Assembly (NCBI GenBank): GCA_036274155.1 | Contig: DASUGH010000165.1 | Location: forward strand, 1 to 64,000 | Direction: 5' to 3' | Source: Gp6-AA40 sp036274155 | Lineage (GTDB): Bacteria; Acidobacteriota; Vicinamibacteria; Vicinamibacterales; UBA2999 | DNA: 64,000 bases | Part shown: in pieces, positions 1 through 6,769 of the stretch | How positions within the stretch are numbered: the first letter of the stretch is position 1 | How the letters are laid out: each line of letters starts with the position of its first letter | The notes under the pieces: model-generated | Seen by the model: the letters and a program-made list of their open reading frames with translations, nothing else | What the model was told of the DNA's origin: nothing | Databases searched by the model: none | Translations under genes and position numbers: made by a program

Positions 1-1683
1 ACTCGTCGCATTCGACGAGCTGGCCCGCGGCATGTTCGGACGTGGCTCGATCGGCGCCGCACCGCCGTTGGCGTAGCGCAGGTGCGGCGTCAGCGGGGTA
101 ATGGCGAGCGGCGCCTTCTCACGCATGGCGCCCGGCAGCGCCGCCGCCGACCGCAGCAGCTCCAGACGGCCGTCCCAGGGGTCGACCACGAGGCGCGCTC
201 CGATCGGCAGCGCCGGCACCTGCGTGAGATCGCGATGCTTCAGCTCCGGCGACCGCGTCATCAGCTCGACGAGGCGCTGGGCATCCTTGCTGGACACGTG
301 GTCGCCCACATGCGGCTGAATCAGCTCCGGCAGGAGCTTCGCGCGCTCGCCGATGATGCGAAGGAAGAGGCCCGCCGAAGCCAGCTTGTCCTTGTAGGGC
401 GAGCGCTCCAGCATCTCCATGACCTTCGCATCTGCCTCAGTCTCCTCCTTCGGATCGCGGTGCATGGCGATCGTGGCGAGCAGTTCGGCGTCGCCAATCA
501 TCATGCGATCTGCGAAGGCGAACTTCGTGTCGATGAGGTTATGGCCAAGCACGACGTGACTGAGCTCGTGTGCGAGCGCCATGGCGAGGCTCGCTTCGTC
601 GGGCAGCACGTCGATCAAGCCGCGGCTCAGGACGAGCGTGTGGCCGACGGTGAACGATTCGAGAGGCGACGTGAGCAGCACGCGCGCCCGCACCGGGCGC
701 TCGAGCGCGATGTCGTTGGTGGCCTGCAGGTTGTTCAGAACGGTGTCGAGCACCTTCTCGACTTCGCCGGCCGGTGCGAGAAGACCGGCTTTCTCCAGCC
801 GCTCGACGACGTTCATCTCCGCTTCCTGCTCCCACCGCCGCTGGCTTGCCACCGGTGTGAGCTGGGTCTGATCGGTGGCGTCCTGCACCGACGCTTCAGC
901 AATCTGGATCGCCGTGAACTGCTGCGATTCGTCGGTTTTTTCCGTGTTGTAGCCCCAGAGCTTCACCTGGCTGCGGACGAGCGCGCTCTTGCTGTTCTTG
1001 GTCTGCCCGTCGAGACCGGTCTCCTCGCAATGCACGTAGGCCGGCACCCAGACGCCGGTACCCGAATTCACACGCCAGCCATCGACGTGCAGGTAGACCT
1101 TCTTGCGGAAGCGGGGACCTTTGACGTTCCGGTTGACGCCGTTGTAACGGACGATGTTGTAGCCGCGATCCTCGACCCAGATACGGCCGGAGAACCCGGT
1201 CGTCGGTCCCTGTTTGGGCGCGACGTCGAACACCATCGTCCGCACGTCGCCGAGGAACTCCCGGCGCACCAGCTTGAAGTCGTAGCGCGCGCGTTCCATC
1301 GACTTCCAGTCGGGCGCCGCCATGGCTGCAAAGCCGTCCGGCAGGAAGCCACGCCGCTCGCCGGCGCTCTGTCCCACGCGGTTGGCGTTCGCCATGAGCG
1401 ACAGGACCGGTCCCTCGCGCCATTCGAGCCGGCCGAGGAAGTAGGTGTCCACCGTCGGCATCTGGACGCCATCCACCTCGGCGCCGAGCTCCTGGATGTA
1501 AGCCTCCATGATCGGGCGCAGGCTCTTGGTGCGCTCGATGAGCTCCATCTCGGCCTGCGTCACTTTTTCGATGACCTGGTCCAGGGTCGGCTGAGACGTG
1601 GCAGGCGCCTGCGCGACGGCCGGCGAGGCGGACGCCACCAGGAGGCCGATCAGCAAGTACGGGGTGAGCCGGTGACGCTGCAT
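1..1683 (-). CDS. M48-type zinc metalloprotease, C-terminus cut by window edge
   Basis: The gene reads leftward from ATG 1683 and leaves the window still open, so 561 codons are visible. It starts with a signal peptide (about residues 1-25, ending AVAQA), so the product is exported. HELSH at residues 372-376 is an HExxH zinc motif followed by VVLGH, and an ETEADAK stretch puts a likely third zinc ligand near E416; this arrangement is that of M48-like gluzincins. The first 350 residues are a long region of unassigned fold, and no membrane helix is visible after the signal peptide. AAGGAG sits upstream of the ATG. The tonB gene ends 10 bp upstream on the same strand, so the two are probably cotranscribed. 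Substrate unknown; the peptidase class is a motif-based call. Confidence 0.8.
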   Translation of the reverse strand, partial: MQRHRLTPYLLIGLLVASASPAVAQAPATSQPTLDQVIEKVTQAEMELIERTKSLRPIMEAYIQELGAEVDGVQMPTVDTYFLGRLEWREGPVLSLMANANRVGQSAGERRGFLPDGFAAMAAPDWKSMERARYDFKLVRREFLGDVRTMVFDVAPKQGPTTGFSGRIWVEDRGYNIVRYNGVNRNVKGPRFRKKVYLHVDGWRVNSGTGVWVPAYVHCEETGLDGQTKNSKSALVRSQVKLWGYNTEKTDESQQFTAIQIAEASVQDATDQTQLTPVASQRRWEQEAEMNVVERLEKAGLLAPAGEVEKVLDTVLNNLQATNDIALERPVRARVLLTSPLESFTVGHTLVLSRGLIDVLPDEASLAMALAHELSHVVLGHNLIDTKFAFADRMMIGDAELLATIAMHRDPKEETEADAKVMEMLERSPYKDKLASAGLFLRIIGERAKLLPELIQPHVGDHVSSKDAQRLVELMTRSPELKHRDLTQVPALPIGARLVVDPWDGRLELLRSAAALPGAMREKAPLAITPLTPHLRYANGGAAPIEPRPNMPRASSSNATS

Positions 1684-1693
1684 TGCGTGCTCC

Positions 1694-2770
1694 TTACGTG
1701 AGTCGGAAGACGATGGTTAGATTGGCGCGAAAGTCGACAGGGGTCCCGTTGCTCGTGGCCGGTCTGAAACGGATCTGCTCCGCGGCTCGCCGCGCCATCT
1801 CGTCGAGCCCATGACCCAGCCCGCGCACGACGCGCAGGACCTGCACCTGTCCGTCGGCGGTGAAGTTCACTTCGAGAGCCACCTCACCCTCGATTCCCTT
1901 GGTGCGCGCTTCCTCCGTGTACGACGGCGTCGGCTTGTAGAGCACCTCGACCGGCCGGTCGGCCTTCGGCGCCGGCTTCGGTGCTGCCACCGGTTTCGGC
2001 GGTGGCGGCGTGTCGGCGAACGTCGCGGTCTGCGCCGGCTTCGGCGCCGCCGCCGGTGCCGGACGAGGCGTCGGGTCGCTCGAGAACCCGGCGGCGCTCG
2101 TGGTTCGAGGCTGCTGCTGCGCGGCCGGCCGCGGCGCATCGTCAGTCGAGAATCCGGCGGCGCCGGTGGCGCGGGCCACCTTACGCTCCGCGCCAGGCGT
2201 GGTCACGCCGAAGCCGGCCTCGGCGACGAGCGTTCCTCGAGTCGGCTTGTTGGTGGTCGGCAGATTGGTCTCGAATCCCTCCACGACCGCGACCTCTCTT
2301 CGTGTCCGGCCGGCCTGCGCTTCAGCGGCGTCGAAGCCGACGACTGCGACTTCGGGCTTCGGGTCCGGCTTGCGTGATGCGGCCGAGGCTTCGCTGAAGG
2401 CGCCAACCACGACCTGGGGCGGCTTCGGTACGGGCGGGATCTCTTTGGGCTGTTCCGGAATCTTGCGCTCGACCTTCGGCGGCTCCGGGGCCGGTGGCTT
2501 CTCGATGACCGGCGTTTCGACCGGCTTCGGCGGCTCGGGCGGCGGCTCGAGGCGCGGCGCCGGCGGCGGCTCGGGCGCGGGCGGCTTCGGGAGTTCGAGT
2601 TCCGGCAACGCCGCGGCACTGACGAAGGTAATCGATTCTTTCGGAGTGATCTTCGGAATGTTCGGAATCGCGCTGACGACCAACACGAGGAGGAGCAACG
2701 CCCCGTGGAACACGACGGTCAACGTCGAGGCGAACGGCGAACGTGGAATCTGGGTCGGTTGCGTGAACAT
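1694..2770 (-). CDS. TonB family energy transducer with repeated linker
   Basis: This 358-residue protein has a short cytoplasmic N-terminus, one membrane helix (about 16-36), a proline-rich periplasmic linker and a C-terminal TonB domain (about 275-358, with YTEEARTKGIEGEV and a terminal IVFRLT). TonB proteins pass proton-motive energy to outer-membrane receptors, and an Oar-like TonB receptor lies in this window at 29.8-33 kb. The linker is odd. A Phe preceded by Ala or Gly recurs at about F125, F146, F166, F187, F207, F229 and (as TF) F251, which gives a period of 20-22 residues; this is separate from the usual Pro-Glu/Pro-Lys repeat at 60-120. The metalloprotease gene follows after 10 bp. 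Upstream lies a heptamer repeat array instead of a gene. Confidence 0.88.
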   Translation of the reverse strand: MFTQPTQIPRSPFASTLTVVFHGALLLLVLVVSAIPNIPKITPKESITFVSAAALPELELPKPPAPEPPPAPRLEPPPEPPKPVETPVIEKPPAPEPPKVERKIPEQPKEIPPVPKPPQVVVGAFSEASAASRKPDPKPEVAVVGFDAAEAQAGRTRREVAVVEGFETNLPTTNKPTRGTLVAEAGFGVTTPGAERKVARATGAAGFSTDDAPRPAAQQQPRTTSAAGFSSDPTPRPAPAAAPKPAQTATFADTPPPPKPVAAPKPAPKADRPVEVLYKPTPSYTEEARTKGIEGEVALEVNFTADGQVQVLRVVRGLGHGLDEMARRAAEQIRFRPATSNGTPVDFRANLTIVFRLT

Positions 2771-2920
2771 GCTCGGGGTCCGAATAGATCCGGGATCGGA
2801 GAGGTATCAAGACCGCCGCCGTCCAGGATTGGCGCAGTTCTGCCGGAAACGTCGCCTGCATCCCTTATCGGCAGGTACGTGATTCGAGTGCAAGTTGCAG
2901 ATTTGTAAAGCGAACGACGA
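2771..2920. other. Non-coding leader upstream of tonB
   Basis: About 150 bp between the tonB start and the repeat array. It must hold the tonB promoter if tonB is not read through from the SRPBCC/arsR pair, but no convincing -35/-10 pair is visible on the minus strand. No ORF here is supported. Confidence 0.4.
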
Positions 2921-3327
2921 GGTTCCGGGTTCCGGGTGCCACGTTCCAGGTTCCGGGTGCCACGTTCCGGGTTCGTACGGGTTCAGGTTCAGGGTGTTCG
3001 GGTTCCCGGTTCTAAGTTCTCGTGTTCGTGGTGCAGGTTCAGGGTCGTGCCTCCGAACCCCGAACCCCGAACCCCGAACCCCGAACCCCGAACCCCGAAC
3101 TCCGAACCCCGAACTCCGAACCCCGAACTCCGAACAGCAAACTCCGAACTTCGAACAGCAAACTCCGAACTTCGAACCCCGAACTTCGAACCCCGAACTT
3201 GGAACCCCGAACTTGGAACCCCGAACTTGGAACCCTGAACTTGGAACGCGGAACGTGGCACTCCGAACCCTGAACCCTGAACCTGAACCCCTACGAACCT
3301 GGAACGCGGAACCCGGAACTTGGAACC
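2921..3327. repeat. Intergenic heptamer array with internal inversion
   Basis: The whole stretch is low complexity. From about 3053 to 3245 a 7-bp unit of the type CCGAACC/CGAACTC is repeated with drift (CGAACCC, CGAACTC, CGAACTT, then GGAACTT). From 2921 to about 3045 the same kind of text runs in the opposite orientation (GGTTCCGGG, two copies of a 21-bp unit with GTGCCACGTTCC). The outer parts are complementary: the left GTTCCGGGTTCGTACGGG matches the reverse complement of the right end near 3290-3315. The array lies between the 3' end of arsR and the tonB leader. Long ORFs across it on both strands are artefacts of a period divisible into frames. Function unknown; could be a minisatellite, a folding terminator or a protein-binding array. 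Confidence 0.9.
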
Positions 3328-3330
3328 GGC

Positions 3331-3669
3331 TTATGATTTGCCCGTCCGATCCTCTTCTTTCAGCAACGCATCCAGCGCATCCAGCCGGGCAGTCCATGCG
3401 TGGCGCTGCGCCTGCATCCAGGCGGCCGCTGCATCGAACGGTTTCGGGTTGAACGAGAGCACGTGCTCCCGCCCCTGCACGCGGCGTCGCACCAGCTGCG
3501 CACGCTCGAGCATCCGAATGTGCTTCGATACAGCGTTCAGCGAGATGGCGAACGGCGCCGCGAGCTCAGTGACGCGCGCCTCTCCGCGGGACAGCCGCTG
3601 GAGAATCGCCCGTCGGGTCGGATCCGCCAACGCGATGAGGGTGTCGTCGATGCCGCGCGGGGCAGCCAT
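3331..3669 (-). CDS. ArsR family winged-helix repressor
   Basis: A 112-residue ArsR/SmtB-type regulator. ADPTRRAILQRLSRGE (about 15-30) is the classic first helix pair, and the recognition helix follows with NAVSKHIRMLERAQLV (about 45-60) and a wing (REHVLSF). No metal-binding Cys cluster is present. It belongs to the metal-independent subgroup that is usually paired with an SRPBCC/AHA1 gene, and that gene ends 5 bp upstream here. I start it at ATG 3669; a longer frame to 3786 would read through the SRPBCC gene. The order is reversed from the common one (SRPBCC first). The palindrome TCAACC-ATAA-GGTTGA upstream of the pair is the likely operator, which implies autoregulation. Confidence 0.87.
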   Translation of the reverse strand: MAAPRGIDDTLIALADPTRRAILQRLSRGEARVTELAAPFAISLNAVSKHIRMLERAQLVRRRVQGREHVLSFNPKPFDAAAAWMQAQRHAWTARLDALDALLKEEDRTGKS

Positions 3670-3674
3670 GACGC

Positions 3675-4115
3675 TCAGTCGACGGCGGCACCGAGACCGT
3701 CGAGGATCATCGTCCAGCCCTCGCGCGTCTGGTTCTCGTACTCCGCGGCGTCGGGGCTCATCTCGTGGATCAGCGTCAGCTCGCACCCGCTGTCGACGGG
3801 CACGATATCGATGGCGACGTGGTCGGGCCGCGTCGAGTAGCGCTCGACGAAGAACGTAAAGGCGAGCCGGCGCGGCCGCCGGATCTCCAGGTACTGGCCG
3901 GTATGGACGATGTCCTCACTCCCGCGGCGATCGACGATGGTGAAGGTGCCGCCGACGCGCGCGTCGATCTCGCACCGCACGATTTCGCCGCCGGGCGCGG
4001 TGAACAGGAACCGCTTCGCTTTCGCCGGGTCGAGCCACGCGTCGAAGACCCGCTCGGGTGCGGCGTCGAACCGCCGGACGACCTGGACGGTGATTGGGGG
4101 CTTCACAACTGTCAT
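3675..4115 (-). CDS. SRPBCC (AHA1-like) domain protein
   Basis: A 146-residue single-domain protein with the AHA1/START-like helix-grip pattern: an N-terminal strand with RRFDAAPERVFDAWLDPAKA, GGEIVRCEIDARVGGTF in the middle, and a C-terminal long helix ending TREGWTMILDGLGA. Members of this family bind hydrophobic ligands in a central cavity; the ligand cannot be read from sequence. GAGGGAGGCGAG sits just upstream of ATG 4115. It is the first gene of a two-gene unit with the ArsR repressor 5 bp downstream, an arrangement that usually means the repressor controls the ligand-binding protein. Confidence 0.85.
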   Translation of the reverse strand: MTVVKPPITVQVVRRFDAAPERVFDAWLDPAKAKRFLFTAPGGEIVRCEIDARVGGTFTIVDRRGSEDIVHTGQYLEIRRPRRLAFTFFVERYSTRPDHVAIDIVPVDSGCELTLIHEMSPDAAEYENQTREGWTMILDGLGAAVD

Positions 4116-4128
4116 CTCGCCTCCCTCT

Positions 4129-4149
4129 GCCCCCGCATGATGCGGGGGC
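4129..4149. promoter_or_regulatory. 21-bp perfect palindrome in the SRPBCC leader
   Basis: GCCCCCGCAT-G-ATGCGGGGGC has 10-bp perfect arms around a single base, and lies between the ArsR-type operator and the ribosome binding site of the SRPBCC gene. It could be a second operator or an mRNA hairpin that blocks ribosome access. Confidence 0.6.
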
Positions 4150-4157
4150 TGAAATAA

Positions 4158-4173
4158 TCAACCATAAGGTTGA
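4158..4173. promoter_or_regulatory. Probable ArsR operator
   Basis: TCAACC-ATAA-GGTTGA has perfect 6-bp arms. It lies about 43 bp upstream of the SRPBCC start, overlaps the TATATT that could serve as the -10 on the minus strand, and resembles operators of ArsR repressors paired with SRPBCC genes. The assignment to this ArsR is inferred from position. Confidence 0.7.
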
Positions 4174-4265
4174 ATATAACAGAGTGAGGCGCCGGATCAA
4201 CCGGCGCCGCAAGAAGGGCGTTCGCGAATCGTCGAGGACGAGCTGCGGCAGCGCTGGCAAGGCCC

Positions 4266-5615
4266 ATGCAACGTGGCAGAGATGTGGCTCGTCTGCGCTA
4301 TGGAATGCTCTGCCGCATCCCGTCGAGATTGCGGGTGCCGTCGCTCGCGGTCGTGCTGGCAGTCCTCTGTCTCCCGGTTCCGGCGTCGGCCTACTCGGTG
4401 CTCGCGCACCAGGCGGCGGTCGACGCCATGTGGGAACAGGAGATCGTGCCGCTCCTGCACGCGCGTTTTCCGCAGACCGATGCCGATGGCGTAGAGAAGG
4501 CACGCGCCTTCGCGTATGGGGGTGCCGTCATCCAGGATCTCGGGTACTACCCGCTCGGCAGCCATCTCTTCACCAACCTCACGCACTACGTGCGGTCGGG
4601 CGATTTCGTCAAGGCGCTGATCGGCACCGCGTGCGACGTGAACGAGTACGCGTTCGGTCTCGGCGCGCTGGCGCATTACGAATCGGATACCGCCGGTCAT
4701 CCACTCGCGGTGAACCGCGTGGTGCCCATGCTCTACCCCGGGACGCGGGAGGAGTTCGGCGACGACGTGCTGTATGTGAACGCTCGCGCCCGGCATGTGA
4801 TGGTCGAGTTCGCCTTCGATGTCTCGCAGGTGGCGCGCGGCGCGTACATTGCCCAGGAGCTCCACCGAAGAATCGGATTCGAAGTCGCCGAAGAGGCGCT
4901 GGCGCGTGCTTTCCACGAGACCTACGGGCTCGAGCTGAAGGATGTGCTGCTCAGCGTCGATCTGGCGGTCGGCACGTACCGCTATGCAGTCGGGAAGACC
5001 ATTCCCGAGATGACGCGCCTCGCGTGGCGCGACAAACGCGAGGAGATCGAACGGCAATCGCCGGGCATGCAGGAGAGCGTGTTTGTGTACAGCCTGTCGC
5101 GAGCGGAGTACGACCGGGATTTCGGGACGACTTATCGCAAACCGGGACTGCTCTCGCGCCTGCTCGCGTTCATCATCAAGATCGTTCCGAAGGTGGGCCC
5201 CTTCCGGCCGCTGGCCTTCACGCCGCTGCCGCAGCCCGAGGAGGAGCTGTTGGTGAAGAGCGTCGCCGCCGCCCATGCGAGATATCGAACGGCGCTGCAG
5301 ATGCTCGGCCGCGGCAAACTCGATCTGGAGAACAGCGATTTCGATACCGGCAACCCGCCCGTACGCAGCCGCAATCCGCTGGTCGAGAAGACCTATGCCG
5401 ACCTTCTGGAGCAACTCGAACACCACGACTTCGAGCAGGTGCCCGATGATCTTCGCGCGGCGATAAATGCGTACTATTCGGAGCCTGTCGCCGCTGGCTC
5501 ACGCAAGGCGGCGAGGAAGGAGGTTCGACTGAGACGGCGTCTTGCAGCGCTCAACGCCGCCGCGTCGACCTCCGGATCAGCGATTGAAGCGGGTGTTCAG
5601 GCGCCGCCGCGGTGA
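4266..5615 (+). CDS. Zinc-dependent phospholipase C family protein, secreted
   Basis: 449 residues. A hydrophobic signal (about 27-42, PSLAVVLAVLCLPVPASA) is followed at once by AYSVLAHQAAVD, which resembles the N-terminal zinc site of the Zn_dep_PLPC family. Further His/Asp motifs follow: GSHLFTNLTHYVRSGDF and LGALAHYESDTAGHP. These enzymes cleave phospholipids or have lost activity and act as cell-surface proteins; the substrate is unknown. The C-terminal third (about 300-449) is basic and not obviously part of the catalytic fold. ATG 4266 has only a weak AAGG upstream, and an internal ATG at 4305 would leave a better-sized signal peptide. A hairpin after the stop separates it from the convergent bactofilin gene. 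Confidence 0.75.
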   Translation: MQRGRDVARLRYGMLCRIPSRLRVPSLAVVLAVLCLPVPASAYSVLAHQAAVDAMWEQEIVPLLHARFPQTDADGVEKARAFAYGGAVIQDLGYYPLGSHLFTNLTHYVRSGDFVKALIGTACDVNEYAFGLGALAHYESDTAGHPLAVNRVVPMLYPGTREEFGDDVLYVNARARHVMVEFAFDVSQVARGAYIAQELHRRIGFEVAEEALARAFHETYGLELKDVLLSVDLAVGTYRYAVGKTIPEMTRLAWRDKREEIERQSPGMQESVFVYSLSRAEYDRDFGTTYRKPGLLSRLLAFIIKIVPKVGPFRPLAFTPLPQPEEELLVKSVAAAHARYRTALQMLGRGKLDLENSDFDTGNPPVRSRNPLVEKTYADLLEQLEHHDFEQVPDDLRAAINAYYSEPVAAGSRKAARKEVRLRRRLAALNAAASTSGSAIEAGVQAPPR

Positions 5616-5650
5616 TCCGACGGGATCGCGGACTGCGAGCCATTGATGGA

Positions 5651-5670
5651 GGAGCCGCGCCCGCGGCTCC
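5651..5670. terminator. Bidirectional hairpin between convergent genes
   Basis: GGAGCCGCG-CC-CGCGGCTCC, a 9-bp perfect inverted repeat (8-bp stem with a 4-nt loop in RNA), lies between the converging phospholipase C and bactofilin stops. There is no T-run, so it is a terminator-like hairpin by position only. Confidence 0.55.
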
Positions 5671-5688
5671 CCGTGTGATCTGGATCTG

Positions 5689-6186
5689 CTAGACGGCGAC
5701 GAGCTCAGGCTGCTTGTTGCGGCCTTTGCCGTCGTGCTTGCCGGGCGTGCGCGTTTCCAGGCGGCCGTTGAACGTGGCGCCGTCGTTCATCATGACACGC
5801 GGGCTGATGAGATCGCCGTTCATGCGTCCGGTCGCCTTGATCTCGACTCGTTCCGCTGCGCTGATGTTGCCGGTCACGTCACCGTGCACCACGACCACGC
5901 GTGCGACCACTTCGGCCGAGACCTGCGCGCCGAGTCCGATCGTCAGCACGTGCTCAGGCAGTGTGATCTTTCCTTCGATGTGTCCCTCGAAGACCAGGTC
6001 CTCGGAGCCGACCAGCTCGCCCTTGATGATCAACGTCGATCCCTTGGCTTTGGCTGGCGCCACCGGCACGATCGGCGCAACAGCCACGGGCTCGGGCTGA
6101 GGCACGATCGGCGTCGGCTCGACGGGTGTCACGACAGGCGACGGCATCGGTGCGCCCATTGTTTTCTGCGGTTCACGGTGCCACAT
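5689..6186 (-). CDS. Bactofilin (polymer-forming cytoskeletal protein)
   Basis: 165 residues. A Pro/Val-rich disordered N-terminus (about 10-47) precedes the beta-helical DUF583/bactofilin core (about 48-145), with the signature GSTLIIKGELVGSEDLVFEG and repeated short turns (GHIEGKI, GDVTGNI, GRMNGDL). Bactofilins polymerise without nucleotide and organise cell-envelope processes such as peptidoglycan synthesis or polar structures. The C-terminal tail is basic (GKHDGKGRNK). The start ATG 6186 has GGGGAGC upstream; ATGs ten and fourteen codons in are alternatives. It converges on the phospholipase C gene and stands alone. Confidence 0.9.
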   Translation of the reverse strand: MWHREPQKTMGAPMPSPVVTPVEPTPIVPQPEPVAVAPIVPVAPAKAKGSTLIIKGELVGSEDLVFEGHIEGKITLPEHVLTIGLGAQVSAEVVARVVVVHGDVTGNISAAERVEIKATGRMNGDLISPRVMMNDGATFNGRLETRTPGKHDGKGRNKQPELVAV

Positions 6187-6769
6187 GCATTTGCTCCCCG
6201 TGCCGTGGTCTCGGTTCCGCGGGGCAAATACTTTAGGTTTTTGGCCGCTCTGTCAGCCGCCTGCAGCCCGCAGCTGCGGTGGCTGCGGCGACCTCAGCCA
6301 CGGTGGGCGCATCCCTTTTGACGCGCGTGAAAGCGCGCGGCGAAGATCGAGCGTATGACCTCTCCTGTCATGACTGACTGGCATCCTGATGGTGGAGGAT
6401 GGAATGGGTACTGGGAGAGGGGAATCTTCCGTCACGCTCTGTTTCGAGCGGTATCGGGCTGAACGGGAAAGACGACGTGTGCTCGATTGCGAAGGGGCCG
6501 AAAGGTCTGCATCGCGGCCGGCGCTGTTCGGAAGCAGCTCGAAAGAGTTGTCGCCAGCAGACCTCGAGCACCGGCGCCGCATGCTTGCACATCTCTCGCG
6601 CCAGGCGGGTACGGGCCATGCTCCGCGAAGGTGCGAGCCGCTGTAAGCCGTTGTGGAAGGTGCCGTCGGCGCAGCCGTAGTCGGGTGCCTGCGGGACATT
6701 AGTCGCTCTGTCTCCGGGCACCTTCGTCGCTGCCCGATTGTGCACGGCGCGCGTATCAGACGGATTCGC
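6187..6769. other. 583-bp gap without a supported gene
   Basis: Lies between the divergent bactofilin and nuclease-helicase genes and should contain both promoters. Several overlapping frames stay open, but none shows a recognisable domain, a good ribosome binding site or any repeat pattern. GC-rich short inverted repeats occur near 6256-6290. I see no RNA gene. Confidence 0.4.

Noticed and set aside
82..1701. Long plus-strand ORF across the metalloprotease gene
   Set aside because: It is antisense to a gene with signal peptide and HExxH motif; its translation is Arg/His-rich and shows no domain.
2921..3327. Possible CRISPR array
   Set aside because: Units are 7 bp with no unique spacers of 30-40 bp and no cas genes lie nearby.
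2895..3452. ORFs encoding TPNPEPRTPNPEP-type protein on both strands
   Set aside because: They are the translated heptamer array; all frames give similar low-complexity protein and none has a ribosome binding site.
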